From: Opitutaceae bacterium
Lineage (GTDB): Bacteria > Verrucomicrobiota > Verrucomicrobiia > Opitutales > Opitutaceae
Direction of reading: 5' to 3'
DNA length: 64,000 nucleotides
NCBI GenBank assembly: GCA_028284385.1
Contig: JANQRT010000002.1
Span: forward strand, 62,001 to 126,000
Shown: in pieces, positions 34,671-43,429 of the stretch
Layout of the letters: every line of letters starts with the position of its first letter
Position numbering within the stretch: the stretch's first letter is position 1
Position numbers and translations under genes: made by a program
The notes under the pieces: model-generated
Seen by the model: the letters and a program-made list of their open reading frames with translations, nothing else
What the model was told of the DNA's origin: nothing
The model's database searches: none

Positions 34671-35693
34671 ATGTTTTCGTTTTTAATCCTGCTGTTTCAG
34701 ATCTCGATCAAAGCTGAAGACGCTCGTGAGGATTTATTGGCTTTTAGAACCCCGAGAGAACAACGGGATGTTGAGCTTCGGAAGGTGGCGCCGGGATTGA
34801 ATGCGGGTTTCCAGCTTGAGATGCTCTCCTTTCACGAAAGACAGGGTTCGGAAAAGGCTAGCGATTCGAGATTCGAGGATGTCCAAGTGGAATTCGAGGC
34901 CGAAATTGGAGACCTCCTCGTTGCTAGTCTTGAACTCGCTTACGAACTCGCCGATACCAAGAATCTTATCATAGAGGAAAGCTACGTTCGTATTGGAGGG
35001 AGTGATACTATCCCTTGGTTTCTCGAAGGAGGTCGAATGGAAATGCCTTTTGGGGAGTACAACAGCTATTTCAGTGAAGATGCGGCTGTTGAAACGATTG
35101 GCGTCATGCTTGATGAAGGATTGGTTTTTGGATACGAAAAGGATGGAATAGAGTTTTTATTGGCAACGCATGAGGGTGGCTTTCCTGGAGACGATTTTGT
35201 TGCTTCAGCCATTTATGAAGTGAACGATTTTCTTACTTTCGGGGCTTACTGGTCCAACGATATCAGCGAGTCTGAGGAGCTTCGACAATTTCAAATTGAA
35301 GCTCTGCAAGAAGGCGAGGGAGGAGAACTAAGCGCATCGCAAGTTGCCGCCGCTGGGGCTTTCGTCTCGCTGCAGAAGAATTCTGTGCTCTTGGAATTCG
35401 AATACCTGCTCGCACTTGATTCTTTCAAGCCAGGCTTGCTTGATGAAAACGCTTTTCGGCCCCAAGCCTGGAATTTCGAGTTGGCAACCTTTCTTTCCAG
35501 CCGCTGGCTCGTAGCCGGACGTTATGAAGCATCCAGGGAGTTGCCAGATAGCCCAAAGCGGCAGTACGGTGTATCCACCAGCTACGGCTTTACCGAGCGA
35601 ATTAGCGCAACAGCCGGATACTTGCGTGGCGAATACGAAGAGGACGAGTCTCGACGAAGCCTCTTTACGCTAGAGGTTCTTTACGAATTTTGA
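34671..35693 (+). CDS. LbtU-like outer-membrane porin
   Basis: The ATG at 34671 opens a short signal-peptide-like segment (MFSFLILLFQISIKA) with no positive n-region; an in-frame TTG two codons earlier is an alternative start. The 340-residue protein is rich in alternating strands (DVQVEFEAEIGDLLVASLELAYEL, FFLEGGRMEMPFGEYNSYF-like pieces) and ends in an aromatic residue (LYEF), as outer-membrane barrels do. The pattern resembles LbtU-type siderophore porins. It follows the secreted protein gene, with a strong stem-loop before its start. Confidence 0.65.
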   Translation: MFSFLILLFQISIKAEDAREDLLAFRTPREQRDVELRKVAPGLNAGFQLEMLSFHERQGSEKASDSRFEDVQVEFEAEIGDLLVASLELAYELADTKNLIIEESYVRIGGSDTIPWFLEGGRMEMPFGEYNSYFSEDAAVETIGVMLDEGLVFGYEKDGIEFLLATHEGGFPGDDFVASAIYEVNDFLTFGAYWSNDISESEELRQFQIEALQEGEGGELSASQVAAAGAFVSLQKNSVLLEFEYLLALDSFKPGLLDENAFRPQAWNFELATFLSSRWLVAGRYEASRELPDSPKRQYGVSTSYGFTERISATAGYLRGEYEEDESRRSLFTLEVLYEF

Positions 35694-35706
35694 TGCGGTT
35701 TTTCGG

Positions 35707-35898
35707 CTATTCGCCTTTTTCCGCTAGCCTTCTCAAATCAGGGCTTTTTTCGATGATGATTTGGCAAACCTTCTCCTGGACTTCCTTGTCGCTTGGATCG
35801 ACGGGTTTTCCTCTTCTCTCGCCGCACAGCCAGGTTTCGTCCTGGATGATCTTCTTTATCAGGGGCTTTTCCTTTTTAACTATGTCAGCCACGCTCAT
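35707..35898 (-). CDS. Small conserved-looking soluble protein
   Basis: The ATG at 35898 has AAGGAGGTG six nt upstream, the clearest ribosome-binding site in the region; an earlier in-frame start at 35907 lacks it. The 63-residue product is charged and cytoplasmic (MSVADIVKKEKPLIKKII, then DETWLCGERRGKPV and an Ile-rich helix). The ETWL-GERRG-PV core recalls a small family I believe is widespread, but I know no function. A separate promoter must lie in 35900-36150. Confidence 0.6.
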   Translation of the reverse strand: MSVADIVKKEKPLIKKIIQDETWLCGERRGKPVDPSDKEVQEKVCQIIIEKSPDLRRLAEKGE

Positions 35899-36150
35899 GA
35901 CAAACACCTCCTTGTTTCTTATACGAAATGGATGATCGATTGGATTTAGCCGAAGTTTTTAAAAATTCGAGCAAGAAACACCTCTTTCGTTTTATTAGCA
36001 CTGATTTTATCAGTCGAATATTAGGCAATGAATGAGTATAAGCTTTCCCCCTACCAATTTCAATCGGGTTTACTATGATTCAGCTCTGAGGAATCGTCCG
36101 TTAGTATTCCTGCCATCATGATCTAGTGAATACTCGGCCACTAAAGCCTT
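35899..36150. other. Intergenic region upstream of the small protein gene
   Basis: Both flanking genes lie on the minus strand, so this holds the 3' end of the chorismate mutase unit and the promoter of the small protein. A palindrome CTGAT-TTT-ATCAG lies near 36000. It has no T-run and may be an operator. I see no further gene. Confidence 0.35.
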
Positions 36151-36693
36151 TCATTGATCAGCTAGCTTGATCGCTTGGAGAGACTTGAAGAGCATTCGCT
36201 TGTGCGTCACCGAGAGATACTTGAGGTCTACGATTGATCCAAAATGGGAATACAGGGAGCCTTCGAAACTCGATTCCTCTTCAAGGTGTTCTTTAATGGC
36301 TTCGATGATCCTTTCGCCGATACGCAGGAGGGTGGGGCGAATTTCGTCTATCAAGTCCTTTGTCGGTTCCGTCGCCGCTTGGTCGCTTATAATCCAATCC
36401 GCCCGAGCTCGATATTGAATGGACTTTGCCGCATCGATCAAGGCCAGGAAGAAAGCCTCGGTCGACATCCCATTAAGGCCTGTTTGGCGAGCGGCTTCGA
36501 TAGCCTCGTCCAAAACGACTCTTTCTCGTTCGATATCCTCGACCGGAAGCTGGTGGGACGCTTTGAAGCGAGCGACTTCCTCCATGTAGGACAATCTTTG
36601 ATAGATGAGATCAAAGACCTTTTTTCCATTTGCTCCCGAAGCCTCCGCGATCAGCCAAAGCGAGCCCAAAACAACAACCAATAGGCGAATCAT
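36151..36693 (-). CDS. Periplasmic chorismate mutase (AroQ gamma type)
   Basis: A 180-residue protein with a signal peptide (about 1-20). The mature part follows the gamma-AroQ pattern: FDLIYQRLSYMEEVARFKASH (conserved Arg/Lys), a RE/R pair in DIERERVVLDEAI, and AAKSIQYRARADWI. These helices form the all-alpha active site that converts chorismate to prephenate. Periplasmic enzymes of this class are known from Gram-negative bacteria, though their purpose is unclear. No aromatic-amino-acid gene is adjacent. Confidence 0.85.
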   Translation of the reverse strand: MIRLLVVVLGSLWLIAEASGANGKKVFDLIYQRLSYMEEVARFKASHQLPVEDIERERVVLDEAIEAARQTGLNGMSTEAFFLALIDAAKSIQYRARADWIISDQAATEPTKDLIDEIRPTLLRIGERIIEAIKEHLEEESSFEGSLYSHFGSIVDLKYLSVTHKRMLFKSLQAIKLADQ

Positions 36694-36768
36694 CAGGGAG
36701 GTATTTGAACGACGAGTCGTTTCGAAGGGAAGTTTTTTTAGAAACGAATGTCACCCGAATCTCCTTTA

Positions 36769-39447
36769 TCATTCCTCCCTCAGAGCCTGGAGAGGATTGG
36801 CTGTAGAGGCTTTCCAGGCGGGTATGCCCGTGGCAAGTACGCTTGCGGATAAAACGACAAGTATGGCAATGGTATAGGCTGAAGGATGGGCCAGTGGAGA
36901 TGTATTGGGCTGGCCGTCCATCACTGCGTCTACAATAACTGAAGATATGCCGTAGCCGATGCCGAGTCCTAATGCTAGACCGACCATCATTTGCGCAAAG
37001 GTGCTGCTAAATGCTGATCTTAGAATATTTATTGGCAGAGCTCCTATGGCGATTCGAATGCCGAATTCTCGCTCCCGATTTTTAGAGGCGAAAAGCATCA
37101 TAGCATAGAGACCTGTGAACGCCTTGAATAGTACTGCAGTTCCGAATACAGAAAAAATCAGAGCGAAAAACTTGGTAGATTCCTGTCTCGACTCCCAATA
37201 TTCATCCATTGTTCGTATTTGCGAAGTCGCAAAATGGGGAAGCAATTGGGTGATCGATTTTCTTATTGATGCTACTTGAGCTGAAAGGTCGCCTTTGCCT
37301 CGCGCTATTAGTCTAGTTGAGCCGCCTACCTTTTCTTTTTGCTTAACATGGAAGTATACGAGTTTCCCGGCTGTTTTAGGGTCCCGCTGAACATTGGTTT
37401 TCAGTATGTCTGGAGCTACTCCGATCACGCTGTACCATGGGCCTTCTGGATTATTCGCTATCCTTTTTCCAATCGGGTTTTCGTTCGGCCAATGCTCTTT
37501 TGCGAAACTATCGCTTACGATACACACTAATCGGTTGTCGATCGTGTCGAATTGATCAAAGTCGCGACCTACTCGCAGATCGACGCCGTACGTCTTAAAA
37601 GCATCTTGAGATATCGTCAGAGTGTATGACTTCGACCATTCTTCTTCGCTCGTATAGGCAATCCCTTCAATGCGAATTCTGCTTTTTGATTGGAAGATGC
37701 CTCCTGCCGATCCTGTGAGAGCTACGGATTCTATATTGGGAAGTCCTTCAAGTTCTCGCTTAAGCTGATCATGGAAATTCAATATCTCGATACGGGAATC
37801 GATGCCCGATGCGCGGCCAGGATTAAGAGAAGCGATGAGGATCTGCTCGGAGTCTACTCCAAGCGGCATTTCAAGTGTTTTCCTAATCTCGTGAGTTGTA
37901 ACAAGTGATACGATCAGCATCGCGCCCGATACTGCTATTTGGAATCCAATCATAAATTTAGCCAGTTTTCCAATGAACTTGCTTGAGCTTGTTCCTGATC
38001 CATCGCTCATGAGTTCCTGCATGTTTGCCTTCGAAGCTCGAAGAGCCGGCACGATTCCTGATAAAATCGCTGCAAGCAAGGTAGCCCCTATCGCGAAGAG
38101 CGCCACTCCATTATCTAACTCGAAATGGTAATGGGCTGGGGCTTTGGGAATATTGCCGATAATCTTATTGGAGAACGCGCAACCCCAGCCTGCTAGCAGC
38201 CATCCGCCAATGGCGCCAGCAGTTGAGATTAGAAACGCGTCCAGTAGTACAAAAATCGATATGCTTGAACGACTTGCCCCAAGTGCTCTTCTTGTAGCTA
38301 ATTCATAACTACGCTTGAAGGCCCTAGCCGCAATGAGGTTAGAGGCATTCATACACGATACGACCAGGACGAGAAGAGCGCAGATTAACGTAAGAAGCGT
38401 TGCTTTATTTACTTCTTCATCTCGCTCGCTGAGTCGATTTGGGATCAGGTTGATCTTGTCTTTGTAGAACTGTTGATCACCTGCTGCCAGTTGCTTCGCC
38501 ATAACTTCCAGTTCGGATTTTGCTGTTTCTATGCTTATTCCTTGCTTGAGAAGCCCGCATAGCTCGACTCGCCTCGAGCTCGATGCGTTTGTGTCATTGA
38601 CTGAAGTTTGCCAATTCTCGTGGATCCAAACATCGTCATAAGAAGGAAAGCTGAAACCCTTGGGCATCACGCCCCTAACGGAATAGGCTTTACCTTGGAC
38701 AAAGGCTAGCGCTCCAATTGCATTTCTACTTTCGTTGAAATGGTTTACCCAGACTCGGTGTGAAATAACGATTGAAGATGCTAATATTTCCTGGGAGTCA
38801 CTTGATGAAAAATAGCTGCCCAGGATCGGTTTTATCCCCAAGGTTTCGAAAAAATCCTCAGAAACCCACTGCATGAAGTAGGTTTCTGGATACGCAACTC
38901 CTTTTGGATTGTGAATAGACCCTCGGTGCCCGTTATAGGCTGTTATTCTGTCGAAGCTCTTCAGATTTTTTTTCAGATGCTGATAGTCCTTAGGGCGAGC
39001 TTTCGACCAGTCGTTTGAGTCATCTAGCCATCGAATGACGAAAAGCCTATCATCATGCGAGGAGCCGATACCGCTCCAAAGAATTTCTTTGGCCATGGCG
39101 AACATGCCAATGCCGATGCCGAGCCCGATTGTGAGGACAATAACAGAAAGGAGGCTTGTAGACGGATGGCGAAAGAAGAGACGAAATGCGAACTGCAACC
39201 CATGTATCAATTGGTCAAATACGCGAATGCTCCACGAATCTCGGCACTCCTCTTTCACGTTTAGGACATTGCCAAATCTCCTGAGGGCAGCCGAACGAGC
39301 TTTTTGCCGTGTCATACCGGCCGCGACGTTCTCCTCGATCATCTGATCGATATGGATCTGAATTTCTTCCTCCAATTCCTCCCGAAAGGCTTGATGCCCT
39401 TCCTTGAGAATGCCGATTTTCAACAATACGCGTTTGAACCAAAGCAT
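36769..39447 (-). CDS. ADOP-type duplicated MacB/FtsX-like permease
   Basis: The ATG at 39447 is preceded by GGGAGG at 6-nt spacing, so the upstream in-frame start at 39501 is rejected. The 892-residue protein starts with an ADOP N-terminal helical region (about 15-70; EEIQIHIDQMIEENVAAGMTRQKARSAALRRFG). Then come two copies of a MacB periplasmic core plus FtsX-type transmembrane block, giving about eight helices. It has no ATPase domain. Such orphan permeases are usually encoded next to PadR regulators, as here (22 bp away). A role in export or lipoprotein/peptide handling is inferred only from the family. Confidence 0.9.
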   Translation of the reverse strand: MLWFKRVLLKIGILKEGHQAFREELEEEIQIHIDQMIEENVAAGMTRQKARSAALRRFGNVLNVKEECRDSWSIRVFDQLIHGLQFAFRLFFRHPSTSLLSVIVLTIGLGIGIGMFAMAKEILWSGIGSSHDDRLFVIRWLDDSNDWSKARPKDYQHLKKNLKSFDRITAYNGHRGSIHNPKGVAYPETYFMQWVSEDFFETLGIKPILGSYFSSSDSQEILASSIVISHRVWVNHFNESRNAIGALAFVQGKAYSVRGVMPKGFSFPSYDDVWIHENWQTSVNDTNASSSRRVELCGLLKQGISIETAKSELEVMAKQLAAGDQQFYKDKINLIPNRLSERDEEVNKATLLTLICALLVLVVSCMNASNLIAARAFKRSYELATRRALGASRSSISIFVLLDAFLISTAGAIGGWLLAGWGCAFSNKIIGNIPKAPAHYHFELDNGVALFAIGATLLAAILSGIVPALRASKANMQELMSDGSGTSSSKFIGKLAKFMIGFQIAVSGAMLIVSLVTTHEIRKTLEMPLGVDSEQILIASLNPGRASGIDSRIEILNFHDQLKRELEGLPNIESVALTGSAGGIFQSKSRIRIEGIAYTSEEEWSKSYTLTISQDAFKTYGVDLRVGRDFDQFDTIDNRLVCIVSDSFAKEHWPNENPIGKRIANNPEGPWYSVIGVAPDILKTNVQRDPKTAGKLVYFHVKQKEKVGGSTRLIARGKGDLSAQVASIRKSITQLLPHFATSQIRTMDEYWESRQESTKFFALIFSVFGTAVLFKAFTGLYAMMLFASKNREREFGIRIAIGALPINILRSAFSSTFAQMMVGLALGLGIGYGISSVIVDAVMDGQPNTSPLAHPSAYTIAILVVLSASVLATGIPAWKASTANPLQALREE

Positions 39448-39469
39448 GCGTTTCCTCCCTTTTGATTCG

Positions 39470-39802
39470 CTAGGCGTTGTCCAGCACGTTGCGCATACCA
39501 AGAACGAAGCGTTCCCAAGAGCTCTCTTCGGCTTCGACGTATTGCTTCCCCTCGGGTGTTAAGGAGTAGAATTTCGCTTTACGCTTGGTCTCAGTCACTC
39601 CCCATTCCGAGGTTATATAGGCCTTGGCTTGTAGCCGGTGCAAAGCGGGGTAGAGCGAACCCATCTGGATGGCGAAAATCTCTCCCGAGACTTGCTCGAT
39701 ACGCTTCGCGATGCTGTAGCCGTGACGGTCTCCCGTCGCTAGAACGCGCAGAATGAGTAGATCGAGAGTTCCCTGTAGTAGATCGTTTCTGTTAATCGAC
39801 AT
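39470..39802 (-). CDS. PadR-family transcriptional regulator
   Basis: A 110-residue winged-helix repressor: LLQGTLDLLILRVLATGDRHGYSI is the canonical start of the DNA-binding domain, and GSLYPALHRLQAKAYI is the recognition part. It belongs to the short PadR class without a large C-terminal dimer domain. It is the first gene of a two-gene operon with the ADOP permease and probably represses it. A candidate operator lies at 39838-39858. Confidence 0.93.
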   Translation of the reverse strand: MSINRNDLLQGTLDLLILRVLATGDRHGYSIAKRIEQVSGEIFAIQMGSLYPALHRLQAKAYITSEWGVTETKRKAKFYSLTPEGKQYVEAEESSWERFVLGMRNVLDNA

Positions 39803-39837
39803 GATTGCTATAGATTAAACACCTATTGCGCATCGAT

Positions 39838-39858
39838 ATATAGAGCGTCAAGCTATAT
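39838..39858 (-). promoter_or_regulatory. Candidate PadR operator
   Basis: ATATAG (39838-39843) and CTATAT (39853-39858) form an inverted repeat of the kind PadR proteins bind. It overlaps a TTGACG (minus strand) that may be the -35 box of padR, so autorepression is plausible. The -10 box is not clear. Confidence 0.45.
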
Positions 39859-39935
39859 GAGCGGTTTTATGTTCATCTAGATCTTCTTCTCCTCCTTCAT
39901 CCCAGAGGCCTAGGGCAGGCGGCGGCAGCAGATTT

Positions 39936-40985
39936 CTACTCGGCGAGAGTCAGGCGGAAACTATGGGCTGCGAAGCCTGCCCCGAAGGCGGTCAGCCAAA
40001 GATCCCCATCCTGGGTAGGTTCGTTTGAGGAAAGGAATTCCTCCAACGCGAACATCACAGAAGGGCTGCTCATGTTTCCGTACTTGCGCAGCACTTCCTT
40101 GCTGTGGTCCAGTTTGTATTCAGGGATCTGCCGCTCCAGAGCGATTAAGACGTTTCTTCCACCAGTATGGGAAATCACGTCGGAAATAGGTCGTTCATTT
40201 CGCTCTTGAGATCGACGCAGCAGCTTTTCGACAGCTTGGGCGGCTTGCGGAGGAACCGATATGTGAAGACGATTTCTCAGTTTTCCACCACTATTTTCGA
40301 AGCGAAGGATATCACGTTTTTCCGGCTGATGCCAAGTATCGAAATCCTCGGCGCGCAAAGGATAGCCTCCGTTGGCTTCCCCAGACCAGATTGAAGAAGA
40401 GGCTCCATCTCCAAACAGGCAAGCGCTGATGATGACTCCCGGGTCGTCGTCCAGATAGAAAGCCGCTGAGCAGATTTCGACAGCGATGACGGCTACTTTC
40501 GCTTTCGGATTCGCGGCGACAATAGACGACGCATTTCGAATCGCCGGTATATAAGCTCCGCAGCCAAGACCTACTAGGTCCAAAAGCAGAGCGTCTCTTC
40601 TCATTCCCGTTTGCTCCGCGACGTGACTCGTTATTCCTGGGCAAATGTATCCCGTGCAAGTGCAGATGATTAAAGCATCGATCTCCTCTGCTCTTAGGTG
40701 CGACTTCTCGAGGCTCTCCTCGAATGCCGTTTTGGCTAGTTTCGGAGCCTCGATTTCGTACTGACGGTTGAGTGTCTCGGCGTCCATCTTGGGAACCGCT
40801 TCGAGGTCGGCCAAAGCGAAATGTCTTTTCTCCACGCCATTATCGCCCAGGAGCACCTTTTCGATAATTCCCTTGGAAATGGTCTTCAAGCTCCACTGGG
40901 ATTCAGACTTTCGATACGCATCCCAAAGCTCTTTTTGGACAAAGCTTTCGGGGGGGACGCGATTCGCTAGGGCTTGAAGATACAT
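39936..40985 (-). CDS. Type III polyketide synthase
   Basis: A 349-residue chalcone-synthase-fold enzyme. The catalytic triad is intact: Cys142 in LVGLGCGAYIP, His273 in SHTGGRN and Asn304 in KYGNMSSPSV. It condenses malonyl-CoA units with a starter acyl-CoA. It belongs with the flavoprotein and methyltransferase genes just upstream, a set resembling the phenolic-lipid operon srsABC of Streptomyces, where the synthase makes alkylresorcinols, which are then methylated and oxidised. Product identity is inferred. The gap to the flavoprotein gene is 110 bp. Confidence 0.92.
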   Translation of the reverse strand: MYLQALANRVPPESFVQKELWDAYRKSESQWSLKTISKGIIEKVLLGDNGVEKRHFALADLEAVPKMDAETLNRQYEIEAPKLAKTAFEESLEKSHLRAEEIDALIICTCTGYICPGITSHVAEQTGMRRDALLLDLVGLGCGAYIPAIRNASSIVAANPKAKVAVIAVEICSAAFYLDDDPGVIISACLFGDGASSSIWSGEANGGYPLRAEDFDTWHQPEKRDILRFENSGGKLRNRLHISVPPQAAQAVEKLLRRSQERNERPISDVISHTGGRNVLIALERQIPEYKLDHSKEVLRKYGNMSSPSVMFALEEFLSSNEPTQDGDLWLTAFGAGFAAHSFRLTLAE

Positions 40986-41095
40986 GACTTCGGAGAGGTA
41001 GTAGGTTTCTCGAATTAAATCTTCCTCAGATTACGGAGCTAACCAATAATAAACCTCTTTTATTGCGCAATTCGATACTTTGCCGGTCGGCCGTC

Positions 41096-42130
41096 CTATC
41101 TCACTTTGCTTAACAGCATCTTGAAGGGTACCAATCTAGCTTTTGATAGGAGATAAAACGCGTTTTGTCCCCATTGACTATGAATCCACGGATGGAGGAA
41201 GCGAGAGGCTCCCAATTTGGCGGCGAATGTTTTGGCCAGCGAGGTCTGAACGGCCTTCACGGTTTCCTGCCAATCCCTTTTCTCTTTTGCGTATTCCTCA
41301 ATGAACGGGGCCGCAACATAGGCGCTCTCGAAAGCCAACGACATGCCATTTCCGGTGAAGGGCGGCATAACTCCAAAGGCATCACCAATTTGGATACGAT
41401 TCGAAGCGTCCACGATTTTCGCGAAGGCTAAAGCTGCCACCCCGCTTGCGCTTTGAGGGTTCATTGAGCTCGATTCCAATCGGTCGGCAAAGCCTTCCAA
41501 GCCTGCAATCCGTACGTAAGAGGACAGAGCAGTTGTCCTTGAAGTTTCAATACCGATTCGCTTTCGAAAAAGTCCACAGACGTTTACTTTACCATCTTCA
41601 ATTTTCGAGGCTCCTACGTAAGCGCCTCTTCCAAGTCGAAGCTCTAGGTCGCTATCCAGACTGAGATCCTCGAAGTGGGCCTTAAGGCCGATCCACTTTG
41701 AAGGTTCGGCCACGCGTCCAGCCGCCCAAATGGTTCCTTCGCCATTTTCTTCCCTTCCGGCTCGCTGGTTCGTCTCAAGTCTCCCTCCAGCATTTTCGAA
41801 CTCGCGCGCGAGGCGGTTGTCAAGTGCATAGCGGGAAATTCCCAAGGCATCTTGCGGAAGCCTGTCTTCTCTAAAAACGCGTTCTCCCAGTCTCCATTGC
41901 ACTTTGCGGTGGCGGATCGCGTCGCTGAAGAGTGGGGCGATCTCGAGAGCTTCGAGGGTGGAGGATGATACACCTGAGATAAATTCTCCACAGACCTTGT
42001 GCCTCGGATAGGATCCTGCCTCTATCACTTTTGTGGATACGCCTCGCTTCTGTAGGGCAATACCTAGTGAGAGGCCCGCAAGGCCGCCTCCAACAATCCT
42101 TATTTCCTTTGCTGAGCTTAGCAGTTTCAT
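41096..42130 (-). CDS. FAD-dependent monooxygenase / reductase
   Basis: The ATG at 42130 forms an ATGA overlap with the methyltransferase stop; the frame also opens at 42169. The 344-residue flavoprotein starts with a dinucleotide-binding GGGLAGLSLGIALQKRG motif, has the KVCGEFIS segment typical of the geranylgeranyl-reductase/UbiH class, and a GDAFGVMPPFTGNGMSLA FAD-binding motif. In the Streptomyces srs system the matching enzyme hydroxylates the alkylresorcinol ring to give a quinone. The same role is likely here. Confidence 0.88.
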   Translation of the reverse strand: MKLLSSAKEIRIVGGGLAGLSLGIALQKRGVSTKVIEAGSYPRHKVCGEFISGVSSSTLEALEIAPLFSDAIRHRKVQWRLGERVFREDRLPQDALGISRYALDNRLAREFENAGGRLETNQRAGREENGEGTIWAAGRVAEPSKWIGLKAHFEDLSLDSDLELRLGRGAYVGASKIEDGKVNVCGLFRKRIGIETSRTTALSSYVRIAGLEGFADRLESSSMNPQSASGVAALAFAKIVDASNRIQIGDAFGVMPPFTGNGMSLAFESAYVAAPFIEEYAKEKRDWQETVKAVQTSLAKTFAAKLGASRFLHPWIHSQWGQNAFYLLSKARLVPFKMLLSKVR

Positions 42131-42780
42131 TGTTTCCGCTGAGCTATCATGTAGTATTGACCCAGCCAACGCGTTTCAATTTCGACATGCCAGTCGTCTG
42201 GATGGAGGCCTAGCCAGTCGGGCAACTCCCTATTTAAAAACCCTGCTGCTATGCTCGCCGCTCCATCATGCCTGGTCACGTAATTGATTCCGAGAACGCT
42301 CGCGAGCTTGAGCTGAGAAAGATGCGTCTTCCGGCGGACCAGCTCGCTGATGATGAGGACGCGTGGACCGTTTTCAGCCAAGACAGATTGGCCAATTCGC
42401 TCCAAGTCCTCTATTTCGAATTGGTGAAGTATTAGATTTCCGACTACAATTTCGTATTGATCCCAATGATCAAAATGTCGGAGATCTGAACGCCACCATC
42501 GAGCGTCGGAAGGCCAATCAGCGGGCGCTGGACAAAGGTCAAGACCATCAATCCGCAGAGCCGAATCCTTCTTATGAAAATGTCGAATCAGATCGCCAGC
42601 TCCAGCTCCGATTTCTAGAATCTTTTCGTCTTCTTGGACGTGATTGTCTAGGGCTCTATCGATCCATCGATAGTTTCCCATTAGGCGATTTAGCAATAGA
42701 ATATCGCGCCGGTTTTTAATCGCGTCGGGATGATCGAATTCCAGAGTATCGAGAATTTCCGGCTTTACGACACGCTCCAT
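42127..42780 (-). CDS. SAM-dependent methyltransferase
   Basis: A 217-residue class I methyltransferase. Motif I is KILEIGAGAGDLIRHF (about 52-67), with an acidic residue ending the next strand (GLDLCP) and a motif-IV-like NLILHQF. It is the first gene of the three-gene cluster and shares a 4-bp overlap with the flavoprotein gene. It would methylate a hydroxyl or ring carbon of the polyketide product, as SrsB does in Streptomyces. The gap to the YceI gene upstream is 74 bp. Confidence 0.85.
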   Translation of the reverse strand: MERVVKPEILDTLEFDHPDAIKNRRDILLLNRLMGNYRWIDRALDNHVQEDEKILEIGAGAGDLIRHFHKKDSALRIDGLDLCPAPADWPSDARWWRSDLRHFDHWDQYEIVVGNLILHQFEIEDLERIGQSVLAENGPRVLIISELVRRKTHLSQLKLASVLGINYVTRHDGAASIAAGFLNRELPDWLGLHPDDWHVEIETRWLGQYYMIAQRKQ

Positions 42781-42854
42781 GGAAACTGACTAGACCGTAT
42801 GGGGATCATTGGCGATATTTAGAATCACGATTAGGGGCTGCCAATGGATTCAAA

Positions 42855-43424
42855 TTAAGGGTGAGGGACGCCTTTTCCTTCTAGGTGAAGTCGAATTTCC
42901 AGAGTTGGATTAACGCCAAAAATGAAAACGCGAAAAATAGGCAGTCCCCACTCTCGGTAGTCTATTTTAGCCACCCCATCGATCTGGATGGTCCCATCGT
43001 CCTTCGTACTCGTTTCGTACGCGAATCTTGCGGGCTTAGTTTTTCCGTGCAGGAGCAAATTTCCCTCGGCGAGCTGGATGCCTTCCTCCACAAAGTGACC
43101 GGTCATTTCAAACCGGCCTTGAGGGTATTTCTCAACTTCCAACCATTTCAGAACGCGACGGTCCTTCATTTTCGATCCGGAACTCAAATTTTTGTAGGGA
43201 ATATCGAATACAGCTCTGGTCATTGCGAGCGAGTCTTTGTGGAGGTCAACGCTGGCTTCAAAGGATTGGCAGACGAAATTAGCCGGTACAAAGCCCAACG
43301 CTTTGGCCACGATTTCGATAGACGATTTTTCGTAGTCAATTTCCAGTGACAGCGACTCGCTAGCGACGGATAGGGACGGCCAAGCAATCAACAACAGACA
43401 AGCAAGGCCGTAGGCTGGCTTCAT
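42855..43424 (-). CDS. Periplasmic YceI-like lipid-binding protein
   Basis: The ATG at 43424 starts a signal peptide (MKPAYGLACLLLIAWPSLSVA), 5 bp after the antiporter gene stop; the longer open frame to 43571 overlaps that gene and is rejected. The 189-residue product is a YceI-type beta barrel, with the typical start as LEIDYEKSSIEIVAKALGF and TGHFVEEGIQLAEGNLLLHGKTKP. YceI proteins bind isoprenoid or other lipids in a hydrophobic pocket. The position between the antiporter operon and a phenolic-lipid cluster suggests a lipid or quinone ligand (inference). Confidence 0.85.
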   Translation of the reverse strand: MKPAYGLACLLLIAWPSLSVASESLSLEIDYEKSSIEIVAKALGFVPANFVCQSFEASVDLHKDSLAMTRAVFDIPYKNLSSGSKMKDRRVLKWLEVEKYPQGRFEMTGHFVEEGIQLAEGNLLLHGKTKPARFAYETSTKDDGTIQIDGVAKIDYREWGLPIFRVFIFGVNPTLEIRLHLEGKGVPHP

Positions 43425-43429
43425 TGCCT

